A stretch of DNA of 64,000 nucleotides from Saccharothrix sp. NRRL B-16348 (GCF_001280085.1 NZ_LGED01000201.1:1-64000), one strand, 5' to 3'. Positions 1 through 8,179 are shown, counted from the first letter of the stretch. Program-made: numbers and translations. Notes: generated by a model from the letters alone, not told the origin.

Positions 1-31
1 GACGATTCGGGTGGACAGGAGTCCCGTTCAG

Positions 32-349
32 ATGGTGATGAAGCATTACCCGCCGGAGTTCCGGGCCGAGGCGGTCGCGCTCTACCGGTCCCGCCCCGGC
101 GCGACGATCAAATCGGTGGCCCAGGACCTTGGGGTCAACCACGAGACGCTGCGCAACTGGATCCGGCTCGACGACGTACAGCGCTCCGAATCGTCCGCGA
201 CGACCGGGAGGGCACCGGTCGTCGCGGCGGCACAGGGCTCGCACGAGGACGAGAACGCCGCGCTGCGCAGGCGGGTCCGCGAACTGGAGGAAGAACGCGA
301 CATTCTGCGCAAGGCGGCCAGGTATTTCGCGGGCGAGACGCGCTGGTGA
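32..349 (+). CDS. IS3-family transposase OrfA (helix-turn-helix subunit)
   Basis: This 105-residue protein is the DNA-binding part of the IS3 transposase. It has the typical N-terminal homeodomain-like helix-turn-helix (KHYPPEFRAEAVALYR, then a helix around VAQDLGVNHETLRNWIR) and a C-terminal leucine-zipper-like coiled coil (ENAALRRRVRELEEERDILR) that should mediate multimerisation with OrfB. I chose the ATG at 32 because an AGGAG sequence (17-21) lies ten bases upstream; a GTG at 11 and an ATG at 38 are alternatives. Its stop overlaps the GTG start of OrfB (GTGA at 346-349). OrfB is in the -1 frame, as usual for IS3 elements, but no A-rich slippery site is visible, so coupling by termination-reinitiation is as likely as frameshifting. 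Confidence 0.93.
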   Translation: MVMKHYPPEFRAEAVALYRSRPGATIKSVAQDLGVNHETLRNWIRLDDVQRSESSATTGRAPVVAAAQGSHEDENAALRRRVRELEEERDILRKAARYFAGETRW

Positions 350-1245
350 ACCGCTTCCAGTTCGTTGATGATCATCAGCGCCACCATGGCGTGAAGCGGT
401 TGTGCCAGGTCATCGGCGTCGCCCGGTCCAGCTACTACCACTGGAAGGCCACCGCGTCCGATCGAGCCGCTCGCGCTGCCGACGACGCCCGCCTGGCCGC
501 CCGCATCCGGGTAATCCACCGCGGGTCGGCCGGCACCTACGGCGTCCCGCGGATCACCGCCGAACTGCACGACACCGGACACCGCGTCAATCACAAGCGC
601 GTCGCCCGGGTCATGCGCGAGGTCGGCCTGGAAGGGCTGCGGCTGCGTCGTCGGCACCGCACCACCCTCGCCGACCCCGCCATGGTGAAGGCTCTCGACC
701 TGCTCGAACGTGACTTCACCGCCGACACCCCCAACACCCGCTACGTCGGCGACATCACCTACCTGCCCATCGCCGACGGCACCTTCCTCTACCTGGCCAC
801 GGTGATGGACCTGTGCTCGCGCCGCCTGGTCGGCTGGTCCGTCGCCGACCACATGCGCACCGACCTCGTCCTCGACGCCCTGCACGCCGCCCAACACACA
901 CGCGGCAGCCTGGCCGGGGCGATCTTCCACAGCGACCACGGAGCCCAATACGGCGCCAAGGCCTTCGCCGAGGCCTGTCGCGCCGCCGGAGTGACCCGGT
1001 CCATGGGCGCGGTCGGCAGCTCCGCGGACAACGCCGCCGCCGAAAGCCTCAACGCCTCCTTCAAACGCGAGACCCTCCAAGGTGCCCAGAGTTGGGGCAA
1101 CGCAAGGGAAGCACGCCTGGCAGTGTTCGGCTGGGCACACCGCTACAACACCCGACGACGCCACTCCCACCTCAGACAGCAGTCCCCGATCGACTACGAG
1201 AACAGCCTGCTACCAACACCGGCTACGCTGACCCACGCCGCATAA
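346..1245 (+). CDS. IS3-family transposase OrfB (DDE integrase catalytic subunit)
   Basis: The 299-residue catalytic subunit has an N-terminal HTH_21 region (HHGVKRLCQVIGVARSSYYH), then the retroviral-integrase-like core. The catalytic triad is complete: Asp in YVGDITYLP, Asp in HSDHGAQY and Glu in AAAESLNASF, with exactly 35 residues between the second Asp and the Glu (D-35-E). No internal stop or frameshift is present, so the transposase may still be active. It begins on a GTG that overlaps the OrfA stop and ends a few bases before the presumed right inverted repeat. Confidence 0.95.
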   Translation: MNRFQFVDDHQRHHGVKRLCQVIGVARSSYYHWKATASDRAARAADDARLAARIRVIHRGSAGTYGVPRITAELHDTGHRVNHKRVARVMREVGLEGLRLRRRHRTTLADPAMVKALDLLERDFTADTPNTRYVGDITYLPIADGTFLYLATVMDLCSRRLVGWSVADHMRTDLVLDALHAAQHTRGSLAGAIFHSDHGAQYGAKAFAEACRAAGVTRSMGAVGSSADNAAAESLNASFKRETLQGAQSWGNAREARLAVFGWAHRYNTRRRHSHLRQQSPIDYENSLLPTPATLTHAA

Positions 1246-1249
1246 CCCC

Positions 1250-2593
1250 GTGTCCAACGTCCGGGGTGAAGTCCCCACCACGCTGCGCGCGGGCGTGCTC
1301 GACTCGAACTGGCAGTTCGGCGTGGGCGCGCTGTGGTTCGACGCCCGCGACGGCGCGATGAACGGCCGGATCGACGTCACCGACACCGACCTGGTCGACA
1401 GCAACTACGAGGCCATCCAGTTCATCAGCGGCACGATCACGAACGTCCACTTCGACGGCGTGCGCATCAACGGCGCGGGCACGTTCGGCATCCAGCTCCA
1501 GTCGCCCGGCTCGGCGTCGTTCACCAACGTCACCGCCACCGGCCTCGGCCGGGCGGGCGTCTACAGCTGCCTCGGCGAGAACGGGTTCCAGCTCACCAAG
1601 GGCGCGGGCAACTCCGGCTGGGACGGCCCGTCGTACTGCGGCCCGTGGCCGGACCCGATCTACACCGATCCGACCAACCCGCCGACCAGCACCACCACTA
1701 CCACCACGACGACGACCACCACGACCGTTCCGCCGGGCGGTAACCTGGCCAGGGGCAAGGCGGTCAGCGCCTCCACCGCGACCGGCGGCTTCCCCGGCGG
1801 CAACGCCGTGGACGGTGACGCGAACACCTACTGGGAGAGCGCGAACAACCAGTTCCCGCAGTCGCTGACCGTCGACCTGGGACGGTCGGAGAACGTCGGC
1901 CGCCTGGTGCTGAAGCTCCCACCGCCCACCGCGTGGGAGGCACGCACGCAGACGTTGTCCGTGTCGGGCAGCACGGACGGCACCAACTACAGCCCACTCG
2001 TCGCCTCCGCCGGGTTCCGGTTCGACCCCGCGTCCGGCAACCAGGTCACCATCCCGGTCTCCGGCACCCACCGCCACCTGCGGCTGACGTTCACCGGCAA
2101 CACCGCCTGGCCCGCCGCGCAGCTGGCCGAACTGGAGGCGTACGCGTCGACCGCCACCACGACGACCACCCCGCCGCCTCAGGGCAACGTGGCGCGCGGC
2201 AAGCCGGTCCAGGCCTCGGCCAACGGCGGCTTCCCCGGCGGCAACGCCGTGGACGGTGACGCGAACACCTACTGGGAGAGCCCGAACAACGCGTTCCCGC
2301 AGGCGTTCACCGTCGACCTGGGCAGCCGGATCGCGGTGAACCGGGTCGTGCTGAAGCTCCCGCCCGCCACCGCCTGGGCCGCACGCACGCAGACGCTGAG
2401 CGTGTCCGGCAGCACGGATGGCACGAACTACAGCCAACTGGTGGCGTCGGCCGGGTTCCGGTTCGACCCCGCGGCCGGCAACCAAGTGGGCATCCCGGTC
2501 TCGGCGAACCACCGCTACCTGCGGCTCACGTTCACCGGCAACACGGGCTGGCCCGCCGCCCAGCTCGGCGAGTTCGAGGCGTACGCGGGCTGA
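1250..2593 (+). pseudogene. 5'-truncated secreted beta-helix glycosidase (GH87/mycodextranase-like) with two discoidin domains
   Basis: Only the C-terminal part of a larger secreted enzyme remains. The first ~140 codons after the IS end encode the end of a right-handed beta-helix (GALWFDARDG, YEAIQFISGTITNVHFDGV, GTFGIQLQSPGS), resembling actinomycete mycodextranase/alpha-1,3-glucanase proteins. Then come a poly-threonine linker (about 1690-1730), a discoidin/F5-8C-type carbohydrate-binding domain (about 1738-2147), a short Thr/Pro linker and a second, nearly identical discoidin domain (about 2183-2590). There is no signal peptide or start region; the only GTG (1250) lies inside the IS end. 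The family name for the catalytic part is from memory of similar proteins. As it stands the gene should be non-functional unless expressed as a fusion from the IS. Confidence 0.75.
1784..2281 (+). repeat. Duplicated discoidin-domain DNA, 57-bp identical core
   Basis: The two carbohydrate-binding domains of the truncated glycosidase derive from a tandem duplication. Positions 1784-1840 and 2225-2281 are identical over 57 bases, an offset of 441 bases or exactly 147 codons. The rest of the two domains is also closely similar at DNA level, which suggests recent duplication or gene conversion. Confidence 0.9.
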
Positions 2594-2606
2594 CGCCTCG
2601 GCCCGG

Positions 2607-2641
2607 GGTGGTCCCACGGCAACGACGCCGGCGGGACCACC
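2607..2641 (+). terminator. Hairpin terminator after the truncated glycosidase
   Basis: A 9-bp perfect inverted repeat, GGTGGTCCC (2607-2615) and GGGACCACC (2633-2641), lies 14 bases after the stop codon. There is no T-tract, as is common in high-GC actinomycetes. Confidence 0.6.
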
Positions 2642-2735
2642 TCCGGGTCACCGCCCCAGCCGTTCACCTGGCCCGCCTACCGTGCCGCGCACCGCGCGCC
2701 TCCGGTGGGCGTGCCACGGCAGAACGGAACACTTC

Positions 2736-3929
2736 ATGAGGAGACCGCTGGTCATCGGCCTGTCCGCGCTCGTGCTGGCGTCGGCGGCGGCGCCCGGCTC
2801 GGCCGCGCCGACCGGCCGCCACGACTTCGGCCGCGCCACGCTGACCGGGTTCGCCGCGCTGCCCGCCGTGACGTTCGTGCCGGGCAGCGAGCCGTCCGGC
2901 GCGGCACTGGGCACCACGCCCGTCAACGGGGTCGTGCCGCCGTTCGCCGACCAGCCGGTGCAGGGCTTCAGCGGTGTGCTGCGCAACGCCGACGGCACCT
3001 TCGACGTGCTGTCGGACAACGGGTACGGCACGAAGGCGAACAGCGCGGACTTCAACCTCCGCGTGCACCGGATCGGGCCGGACTTCGGCACGGGCGCGGT
3101 GGACGTGCTCGGCGGCATCACGCTGACCGACCCGAACGGCCACGTGCCGTTCCCGCTCACCCGGCCCGACCGGGTACTGACCGGCGCGGACTTCGACGTC
3201 GAGTCGATCACCCGCGCGGGCGACGGCACGTACTGGATGGGCGACGAGTTCGGCCCCTACCTGCTGCACTTCGACCGCGCGGGCCGGCTGCTCGCGCCAC
3301 CCGTGCCGCTGCCGGGCGTGTTCGCGCCGGAGAACCCGGCGGGCACGCCGAACCTGGGCGGCAGCAAGGGCTACGAGGGCCTGGCGCTGTCCGCCGACGG
3401 CCGCACGCTCGACGCCCTGCTGGAGGGCGCGGTCGCCGGCGACGAGCCCGGCACGTTGCGGCTCAACGAGTTCGACGTCGAACGCGGCCGGTACACGGGC
3501 GTCCGCTGGACCTACCGGCTGGACCGGCCCGAGCACGCGATCGGGGACGCCGTCACGGTCGACCGCCACCGCCTGCTGGTGATCGAACGGGACGGGGCGC
3601 AGGGCGCCGACGCCCGCGTCAAGCGCGTCTACCTGGTCGACAAGCGCGACCGCGACCGGGACGGCGCGCTGGACAAGACCCTGGTGGCCGACCTGCTCGA
3701 CATCGCCAACCCGCGCGGGCTCGGCGGTTTCGGCGCGACGTTCACCTTCCCGTTCACCACGATCGAGGACGTGGTGATCCTGGACGACCGCACGATCGGC
3801 GTGCTCAACGACAACAACTTCCCGTCGTCGTCGGGCCGCACGCCCGGCAAGCCCGACGACAACGAGTTCATCACCCTGCGCCTGGGCGACGACCTCGACG
3901 CCGACCCGCGCGTGCTGCGCCGGCGCTAG
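2736..3929 (+). CDS. Secreted esterase-like/phytase-like family protein
   Basis: The 397-residue product has a Sec signal peptide (MRRPLVIGLSALVLASAAAPGSAA) and then a domain resembling the 'esterase-like activity of phytase' family (PF13449), a beta-propeller-like fold. Typical stretches are QGFSGVLRNADGTFDVLSDNGYG near the N-terminus, FDVESITRAGDGTYWMGDEFGP, GGSKGYEGLALSADG and, near the end, DRTIGVLNDNNFP. Members are secreted and may act on phosphoesters, but the substrate of this protein cannot be read from the sequence. The ATG at 2736 is chosen because it begins the signal peptide; the frame is open further upstream without coding character. It ends one base before the convergent MarR gene. 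Confidence 0.85.
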   Translation: MRRPLVIGLSALVLASAAAPGSAAPTGRHDFGRATLTGFAALPAVTFVPGSEPSGAALGTTPVNGVVPPFADQPVQGFSGVLRNADGTFDVLSDNGYGTKANSADFNLRVHRIGPDFGTGAVDVLGGITLTDPNGHVPFPLTRPDRVLTGADFDVESITRAGDGTYWMGDEFGPYLLHFDRAGRLLAPPVPLPGVFAPENPAGTPNLGGSKGYEGLALSADGRTLDALLEGAVAGDEPGTLRLNEFDVERGRYTGVRWTYRLDRPEHAIGDAVTVDRHRLLVIERDGAQGADARVKRVYLVDKRDRDRDGALDKTLVADLLDIANPRGLGGFGATFTFPFTTIEDVVILDDRTIGVLNDNNFPSSSGRTPGKPDDNEFITLRLGDDLDADPRVLRRR

Positions 3930-3930
3930 T

Positions 3931-4389
3931 TCACCCGTCGCGCCAGGACCGCTGGTCCTCCACGACCTGCCGGAACAGCCGCTTGAACTCGCCGAACGCG
4001 TCCTCGCCGACGCGTTCGGCGTGGCGGCGCTCGATGGCGGCGACGATCGCGTCCGACCGGCTCATCTGGGCCAGCCCCCGCTCGGTGGGCACGACCAGCT
4101 TCGCGCGCCGGTCGTCCGGGTCCGGCTGCCGGGTGACGTACCCCAGCGCCTCCAGCTCGTCCAGCACCTTGCCGACGACCTGCTTGTGCTGGCCGGACCG
4201 GCGGGACAGGTCGGTGGCCCGGGTGCCCTCCTCGTCCAGGTGGGCGAGCACGGCGCCGTGCTGCGGGCGCAGGTCCGGGTAGCCGTCCTCGGCGAGGGTG
4301 TCGAACAGCTCCTCCTGCACGGCGAACAGCAGCCGGCTGGTGAGCACGCCCAGGTCGGGATCGGTGTGCTTGCGTTCGCCTCGCCGCAT
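3931..4389 (-). CDS. MarR-family transcriptional regulator
   Basis: A 152-residue winged-helix regulator. Helices and wing are recognisable: LRPQHGAVLAHL, TRATDLSRRSGQHKQVVGKVLDELEALGYV (recognition helix) and the wing VTRQPDPDDRRAKLVVPTERG. I start it at 4389 because a near-perfect AAAGGAGG ribosome site directly precedes this ATG; an in-frame start at 4425 would lie inside the operator. It is divergent from the WrbA-like gene and the region between them holds a perfect MarR-type palindrome, so it probably represses itself and the quinone oxidoreductase until a quinone or other oxidant is sensed. Its two cysteine-free helices give no hint of the inducer. Confidence 0.92.
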   Translation of the reverse strand: MRRGERKHTDPDLGVLTSRLLFAVQEELFDTLAEDGYPDLRPQHGAVLAHLDEEGTRATDLSRRSGQHKQVVGKVLDELEALGYVTRQPDPDDRRAKLVVPTERGLAQMSRSDAIVAAIERRHAERVGEDAFGEFKRLFRQVVEDQRSWRDG

Positions 4390-4408
4390 GACCCTCCTTT
4401 GGTCACCT

Positions 4409-4425
4409 ATGGTGATAGTCACCAT
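4409..4425. promoter_or_regulatory. MarR operator palindrome
   Basis: The perfect dyad ATGGTGA-TAG-TCACCAT lies between the divergent MarR and WrbA-like genes. Related half-sites flank it: GGTCACC at 4401-4407 and GATCACCA at 4433-4440. Its position over both likely promoters fits repression of both genes. Confidence 0.75.
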
Positions 4426-4443
4426 TATTGACGATCACCAAGT

Positions 4444-4465
4444 ATGACTATATCGTCGTAGTCAT
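4444..4465. promoter_or_regulatory. Second inverted repeat in the MarR/WrbA promoter region
   Basis: ATGACTA (4444-4450) and TAGTCAT (4459-4465) form a perfect 7-bp inverted repeat with an 8-base centre, between the MarR operator and the WrbA-like ribosome site. It may be a second operator site. Confidence 0.5.
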
Positions 4466-4490
4466 GATCAAGCAGCAGGAGGGTGCCACC

Positions 4491-5099
4491 GTGGACAGCC
4501 GCGTCAAGGTCGCGATCGTGTACTACTCGGCCACCGGCAACATCGCCCAGATCGCGCAGGAGATGGCCGAGACCGCGGAGAAGGCGGGCGCCGAGGTCCG
4601 GTTGCGCAAGGTCGCCGAACTCGCGCCGCGGGCCGCGATCGACGCCAACCCGGCGTGGGTCGCGAACGACTCCGCGACCGCCGACATCCCGGTCGCCGTC
4701 GCCGACGACCTGGTCTGGGCCGACGCGGTGATCATGGGCACGCCGACCCGGTTCGGCAACGTCGCCTCGCAGCTCAAGCAGTTCCTCGACACGCTCGGCG
4801 GCGTCTGGCAGCAGGGGCTGCTGGCGGACAAGGTCTACAGCGGGTTCACGTCGACCGGCACGCTGCACGGCGGCCACGAGTCGACGCTGCTGGCGCTGGC
4901 CAACACGTTCCACCACTTCGGCGGCATCGTGGTCGCGCCCGGCTACACGCACCCGGACAAGTTCGCCGACGGCAACCCGTACGGCACGTCCCACCACGAC
5001 GCGGGCGGCACGGCGGCCGTGGACGACACCGTGCGCGCGGCGGCACGGGTGCAGGCCGAGCGCGTGGTCCGCTTCGCCCGCGCGATCGCCACGGCGTGA
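4491..5099 (+). CDS. wrbA: WrbA-type NAD(P)H:quinone oxidoreductase
   Basis: A 202-residue flavodoxin-fold protein. The FMN phosphate loop is YYSATGNIAQIA near the N-terminus, followed by the WrbA-type signature around ADAVIMGTPTRFGNVASQLKQFLD and the GFTSTGTLHGGHESTLLAL region. WrbA enzymes reduce quinones by two electrons in the cytosol and protect against redox cycling. Start: a perfect AGGAGG (4477-4482) is eight bases before the GTG at 4491; upstream in-frame ATGs at 4428 and 4464 lack a good ribosome site. It is translationally linked to the following hydrolase gene (TGATG at 5097-5101) and divergent from MarR, its likely repressor. Confidence 0.92.
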   Translation: MDSRVKVAIVYYSATGNIAQIAQEMAETAEKAGAEVRLRKVAELAPRAAIDANPAWVANDSATADIPVAVADDLVWADAVIMGTPTRFGNVASQLKQFLDTLGGVWQQGLLADKVYSGFTSTGTLHGGHESTLLALANTFHHFGGIVVAPGYTHPDKFADGNPYGTSHHDAGGTAAVDDTVRAAARVQAERVVRFARAIATA

Positions 5100-6220
5100 T
5101 GACCGTCGAGGGTGTCGTCGCGCCCGGATTCGAGGAGGTGCGCGAGGAGTTCGCGGCGGTCGTGGCCGCCGAGCTCGGTCTCGGCGCCCAGTTGGCCGTC
5201 TACCGGCACGGACGGCAGGTGGTCGACCTCTGGTCCGGGTTGGCGGAGGACGCGTTGCTCGCGCTGTACTCGTCGGGCAAGGGCGCGGCGCACCTCGTGG
5301 TGGCGCTGCTGGTGCAGGACGGCGTGCTCGACCTGGATCGCGCGGTCGCGTCGTACTGGCCCGAGTTCGCCGCCGGCGGCAAGGAACGGCTGACGCTGCG
5401 GGACCTGCTCGCGCACCGGGCCGGGCTCGTCGGCGTGGCGGGCGGGTTCGCCGCGGAGGAGTTGGCCGACGACCGGCTGCTCGCCGCACGGCTGGCCGGC
5501 GAGCGCCCGGCCTTCACCGACGGGTACGGCTACCACGCCCTGACGATCGGCGCGCTGACCGGCGAGGTGGTGCGCCGGGCGACCGGGCGGACGTTGCGCG
5601 AGTGGTACGAGGAGCGCGTGCGGGCGCCGTACGGGCTGGACTTCCACCTCGGGCTGCCCGCGGACCTCGAACCCCGGTACGCGCCCGTGCAGCCGGCGGT
5701 CTCGCCGCCGCCGACGCCCGAAGGGCTCACCGCGCTCGCGTTCAACACGCCGTTGGACCTGGTCGCGTTCGCCAACACGCGGCGCGTGCGCGAGCTGGGG
5801 CAGGCGTCGGCGGGCAGCGTCGGCAACGCGCGCGGCCTGGCCCGGCTGTACGCGGCGGCGATCGGTCCGGTGGACGGCCGGCCGCCGTTGCTCGGGCCGG
5901 CCGTGCTGGCCGAGTTCACCCGGCCGCACTCGACCGGCGTCGACCTGGTGACGGGGGAGCGGGACCACTTCCTGCTCGGTTTCGAGGCGCAGGGCGTGCG
6001 GTACGCGGGGCTCGGCGCGGACGCGTTCGGGCACAGCGGCGCGGTGGGCGCGCAGGCGTTCGCCGACCCGTCCAGCGGCATCGCCTACAGCTACACCCGG
6101 CGCCGGTTCGCCGTCGGTGGCGGCGGTGGCGCGGTGGAGAACCACCGGCTCGTGGCGGCCGTGCTCCGTGCGGTGGCGGCCCCGAACTCGAACGGTCGAC
6201 AACGTCGTCACGTTCAGTAG
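5099..6220 (+). CDS. Serine hydrolase, beta-lactamase/penicillin-binding (EstB-like) fold
   Basis: A 373-residue protein of the class C beta-lactamase/esterase superfamily. The SxxK catalytic motif is SSGK (about residues 58-61, in ALYSSGKGAAHL). The second motif is the Tyr of DGYGYHALTIG, a YxN-like tyrosine variant seen in esterases. A GHSGA motif near the C-terminus (about residue 310) replaces KTG. There is no signal peptide, so it is probably a cytosolic esterase rather than a resistance enzyme. The ATG overlaps the wrbA stop in TGATG, so it is likely co-transcribed and perhaps under the same MarR control. The substrate is unknown. Confidence 0.87.
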   Translation: MTVEGVVAPGFEEVREEFAAVVAAELGLGAQLAVYRHGRQVVDLWSGLAEDALLALYSSGKGAAHLVVALLVQDGVLDLDRAVASYWPEFAAGGKERLTLRDLLAHRAGLVGVAGGFAAEELADDRLLAARLAGERPAFTDGYGYHALTIGALTGEVVRRATGRTLREWYEERVRAPYGLDFHLGLPADLEPRYAPVQPAVSPPPTPEGLTALAFNTPLDLVAFANTRRVRELGQASAGSVGNARGLARLYAAAIGPVDGRPPLLGPAVLAEFTRPHSTGVDLVTGERDHFLLGFEAQGVRYAGLGADAFGHSGAVGAQAFADPSSGIAYSYTRRRFAVGGGGGAVENHRLVAAVLRAVAAPNSNGRQRRHVQ

Positions 6221-6255
6221 AGTCGATGGGGAGAGATCACCAGCGGAGGATTGCG

Positions 6256-6402
6256 ATGAAGCGGAACATCACCTGCCCCTGCGGCGAGCACATCACGGGT
6301 CAGGACGAGGACGACCTGGTGACGAAGACCCAGCAGCACCTCAAGGAGAACCACCCGGGCCACGACTACTCGCGCGACGAGATCCTGTTCATGGCCTACT
6401 GA
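6256..6402 (+). CDS. DUF1059 small protein
   Basis: A 48-residue protein matching DUF1059: two Cys near the N-terminus (ITCPCGEHITGQDEDDLV) followed by His-rich helices (QQHLKENHPGH). The CxC plus His pattern suggests a small metal-binding fold, but the function is unknown. An AGCGGAGGA ribosome site (6242-6250) supports the ATG. Its last 7 bases overlap the end of the convergent XRE gene. Confidence 0.85.
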   Translation: MKRNITCPCGEHITGQDEDDLVTKTQQHLKENHPGHDYSRDEILFMAY

Positions 6403-6857
6403 GCCTCCTCGCCCGGGTCGGGGTGCACGGCGACGAGCAGCAGCGCGTCGAGCAGCCGCAGCCAGTCCCGCTCGGCGAGGTCGCGGCCGGTGAGGGCGGA
6501 CAGGCGGGCCAGCGCGTCCAGCAGCCGCCCGGCGAGCTCGGCGGCGTCCTGGCCGGTCGCCTCGGCCAGGACGCGGACGTCGCGGCGGAACCTGGTGGTG
6601 CGGCCGAGGCGGACCAGCGCGGCGGGTAGTTCGGCGGGCGGCGGCCCGGGTTCGTCGTCGTCGGCGAACCCGATGGCCAGCCGCGTGCCCAGCGCCCGTG
6701 CCAGGCGGGTGAGCGCGTCGGTGGTCGGGTTGCCCCGGCCGTTCTCCAGGTTCGCCACGTACGGCACCGAGAGGCCGGCGTCGGCGGCGACGGCGGCCAC
6801 CGTGCGCCCGCCCGCGGCACGCAGCGCTCGCAGCCGTTGACCCAGTTCGTGTCCCAC
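6396..6857 (-). CDS. XRE-family (Cro/C1-type HTH) regulator
   Basis: A 153-residue regulator with an N-terminal HTH_3 domain (LGQRLRALRAAGGRTVAAVA, then DAGLSVPYVANLENGRGNPT, with the recognition helix at VPYVANLENGRG) and a C-terminal alpha-helical part of unknown ligand. It is divergent from the MFS exporter and the intervening DNA holds a perfect 9-bp inverted repeat, so this protein probably represses itself and the exporter. Start chosen at the GTG/ATG giving MGHELGQRL, the natural N-terminus of the HTH. Confidence 0.9.
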   Translation of the reverse strand: MGHELGQRLRALRAAGGRTVAAVAADAGLSVPYVANLENGRGNPTTDALTRLARALGTRLAIGFADDDEPGPPPAELPAALVRLGRTTRFRRDVRVLAEATGQDAAELAGRLLDALARLSALTGRDLAERDWLRLLDALLLVAVHPDPGEEAQ

Positions 6858-6888
6858 CGGGCCAATCTTGTCAGAACACTACCCCCAA

Positions 6889-6911
6889 TGACTATCTTCT
6901 GGAGATAGTCA
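6889..6911. promoter_or_regulatory. Likely XRE operator, 9-bp inverted repeat
   Basis: TGACTATCT (6889-6897) and AGATAGTCA (6903-6911) form a perfect inverted repeat with a 5-base centre, midway between the divergent XRE and MFS genes and overlapping the MFS leader. No other palindrome is present there. Confidence 0.7.
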
Positions 6912-6915
6912 GCGG

Positions 6916-8106
6916 GTGATGGCTGCGCTGCGCGTGCGGGACTTCCGGCTGCTCTGGGCGGCGCGGACGGTGAGCGTGTTCGGCACCTGGCTGCTCGTGG
7001 TCGCGGTGCCCGCGCACGTCTTCCACCTGACCGGCTCGGTGTTGGCCGCCGGCGCGGCGCTGGCGGCGGAGTTCCTGCCGCCCGTGCTGCTGGGGCCGTT
7101 CGCGGGGGTGCTGGTCGACCGGTGGGACCGGCGGCGGGCGATGGTCGCGGCCGAGGTGCTGCGCGCCGCCGCCGTCACCCTGCTGCTGTTCGCCCGCGAT
7201 CCCGGCGACCTCTGGCTCGTCTACGTCGCGCTGGTCGTCGAGAGCACGGGCACGGTGGTGTTCCGGCCGGCGGCGCAGGCGCACCTGCCCGTCGTGGTCG
7301 GCACCGGCACGGTGTTGAGCGGCGCCAACGCCCTGAACTCCGTCACCGACGGCGTGGCCCGGCTCGTCGGGGCGCCGCTGGGTGGCGCGCTCGTGGGCGT
7401 GATCGGCTTCCCCGCGCTGGTGCTCGCGGACGTGGCGAGTTACCTGGTCTCCGCCGGGTTGATCGCGTCGATGTCCCGGCGCGCGGGCGGCGACAAGGGT
7501 TCCGGGGTCGGCGATGAACTCCGCGCAGGGCTCGCGTTCCTGCGGTCGCAGCGAACGGCCAGGACGCTCCTCGTCGTCAGCACCGTGTTCCTGGCCGCCA
7601 ACGCCTCGCTCAGCGCGCTGCTGGTCCCGTTCGGGATCACCGCGTTGGGCGGCGACGGACCGGTCGGGTTGGTGATGTCCGGGCTGGGCGTCGGGTTCCT
7701 GCTCGGCGCGCCGCTGAGCCGAGTCCTGGTCGACCGCCTGCGGTCGGGTCCGTTGCTGGCCGGTGCTTTGGTGGTCACTTCAGTGGGGTTCGTGCTGCTG
7801 TTCAGCTCGGCGTCGCTGATCTCCGCGCTGCCCGCCGCCGTGCTGATCGGGCTGGCGGGTTCGGCCGCGCTGGTCGTCACGCAGACCGCCCTGCAACGGG
7901 TGACGCCGACCGAAGTGCTGGGCCGGGTCGGCGCCGTCATGTTCACGGGTGAGGCGGTGGCGACGTTCGTGGGCGCGCTGGCCGGGCCGGCGCTGGCCGA
8001 GCTCACCTCTGCGCGCACGACCGCGTACGCCGCGTGCGCGGTCACCGTGTTCGCCGCGGTGTACGCGACATCGACACCCTCCGTTCATCAACCGTTCGCC
8101 TCGTGA
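6916..8106 (+). CDS. MFS exporter (EntS/DHA3-like)
   Basis: A 12-helix major facilitator of about 396 residues. The loop between helices 2 and 3 carries LVDRWDRRRAM, the MFS motif A variant typical of the EntS/MefA-like drug-efflux branch; it starts with RDFRLLWAARTVSVFGTWLL. Probably exports a small hydrophobic molecule by proton antiport. GTG at 6916 and ATG at 6919 are both possible; no strong ribosome site separates them, and a leaderless or near-leaderless mRNA is possible because the operator ends at 6911. Likely controlled by the divergent XRE regulator. Confidence 0.88.
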   Translation: MMAALRVRDFRLLWAARTVSVFGTWLLVVAVPAHVFHLTGSVLAAGAALAAEFLPPVLLGPFAGVLVDRWDRRRAMVAAEVLRAAAVTLLLFARDPGDLWLVYVALVVESTGTVVFRPAAQAHLPVVVGTGTVLSGANALNSVTDGVARLVGAPLGGALVGVIGFPALVLADVASYLVSAGLIASMSRRAGGDKGSGVGDELRAGLAFLRSQRTARTLLVVSTVFLAANASLSALLVPFGITALGGDGPVGLVMSGLGVGFLLGAPLSRVLVDRLRSGPLLAGALVVTSVGFVLLFSSASLISALPAAVLIGLAGSAALVVTQTALQRVTPTEVLGRVGAVMFTGEAVATFVGALAGPALAELTSARTTAYAACAVTVFAAVYATSTPSVHQPFAS

Positions 8107-8179
8107 TCTCCGCTTCGCGCGTCAAACGAGTCGAGCGGCAGAGATGATCGCCGTGGGAACACGGGGGTGAGCGGGTCCA

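Larger units (their letters stand above)
1..1275 (+). mobile_element. IS3-family insertion sequence, left end cut by the window edge
   Basis: Two overlapping transposase frames (OrfA and OrfB) in the usual IS3 order occupy nearly the whole element. The right terminal inverted repeat probably lies at about 1250-1275, where the sequence GTGTCCAACGTCCGGGGTGA occurs just after the OrfB stop. The first bases of the window (GACGATTCGGGTGGACAGG) resemble its reverse complement only loosely, so the outer left end is probably just outside the window. The exact right boundary and target duplication cannot be fixed. Downstream of the element an open frame continues into a glycosidase gene that lacks its 5' part, which indicates insertion into that gene. 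Confidence 0.85.

Noticed and set aside
82..1170. Long open frame antisense to the IS3 transposase
   Set aside because: High-GC antisense artefact; no family match, and the plus strand has a complete DDE transposase.
5099..6220. Beta-lactamase resistance gene
   Set aside because: Has the SxxK fold but no signal peptide and a GHSGA instead of KTG; esterase is more probable.
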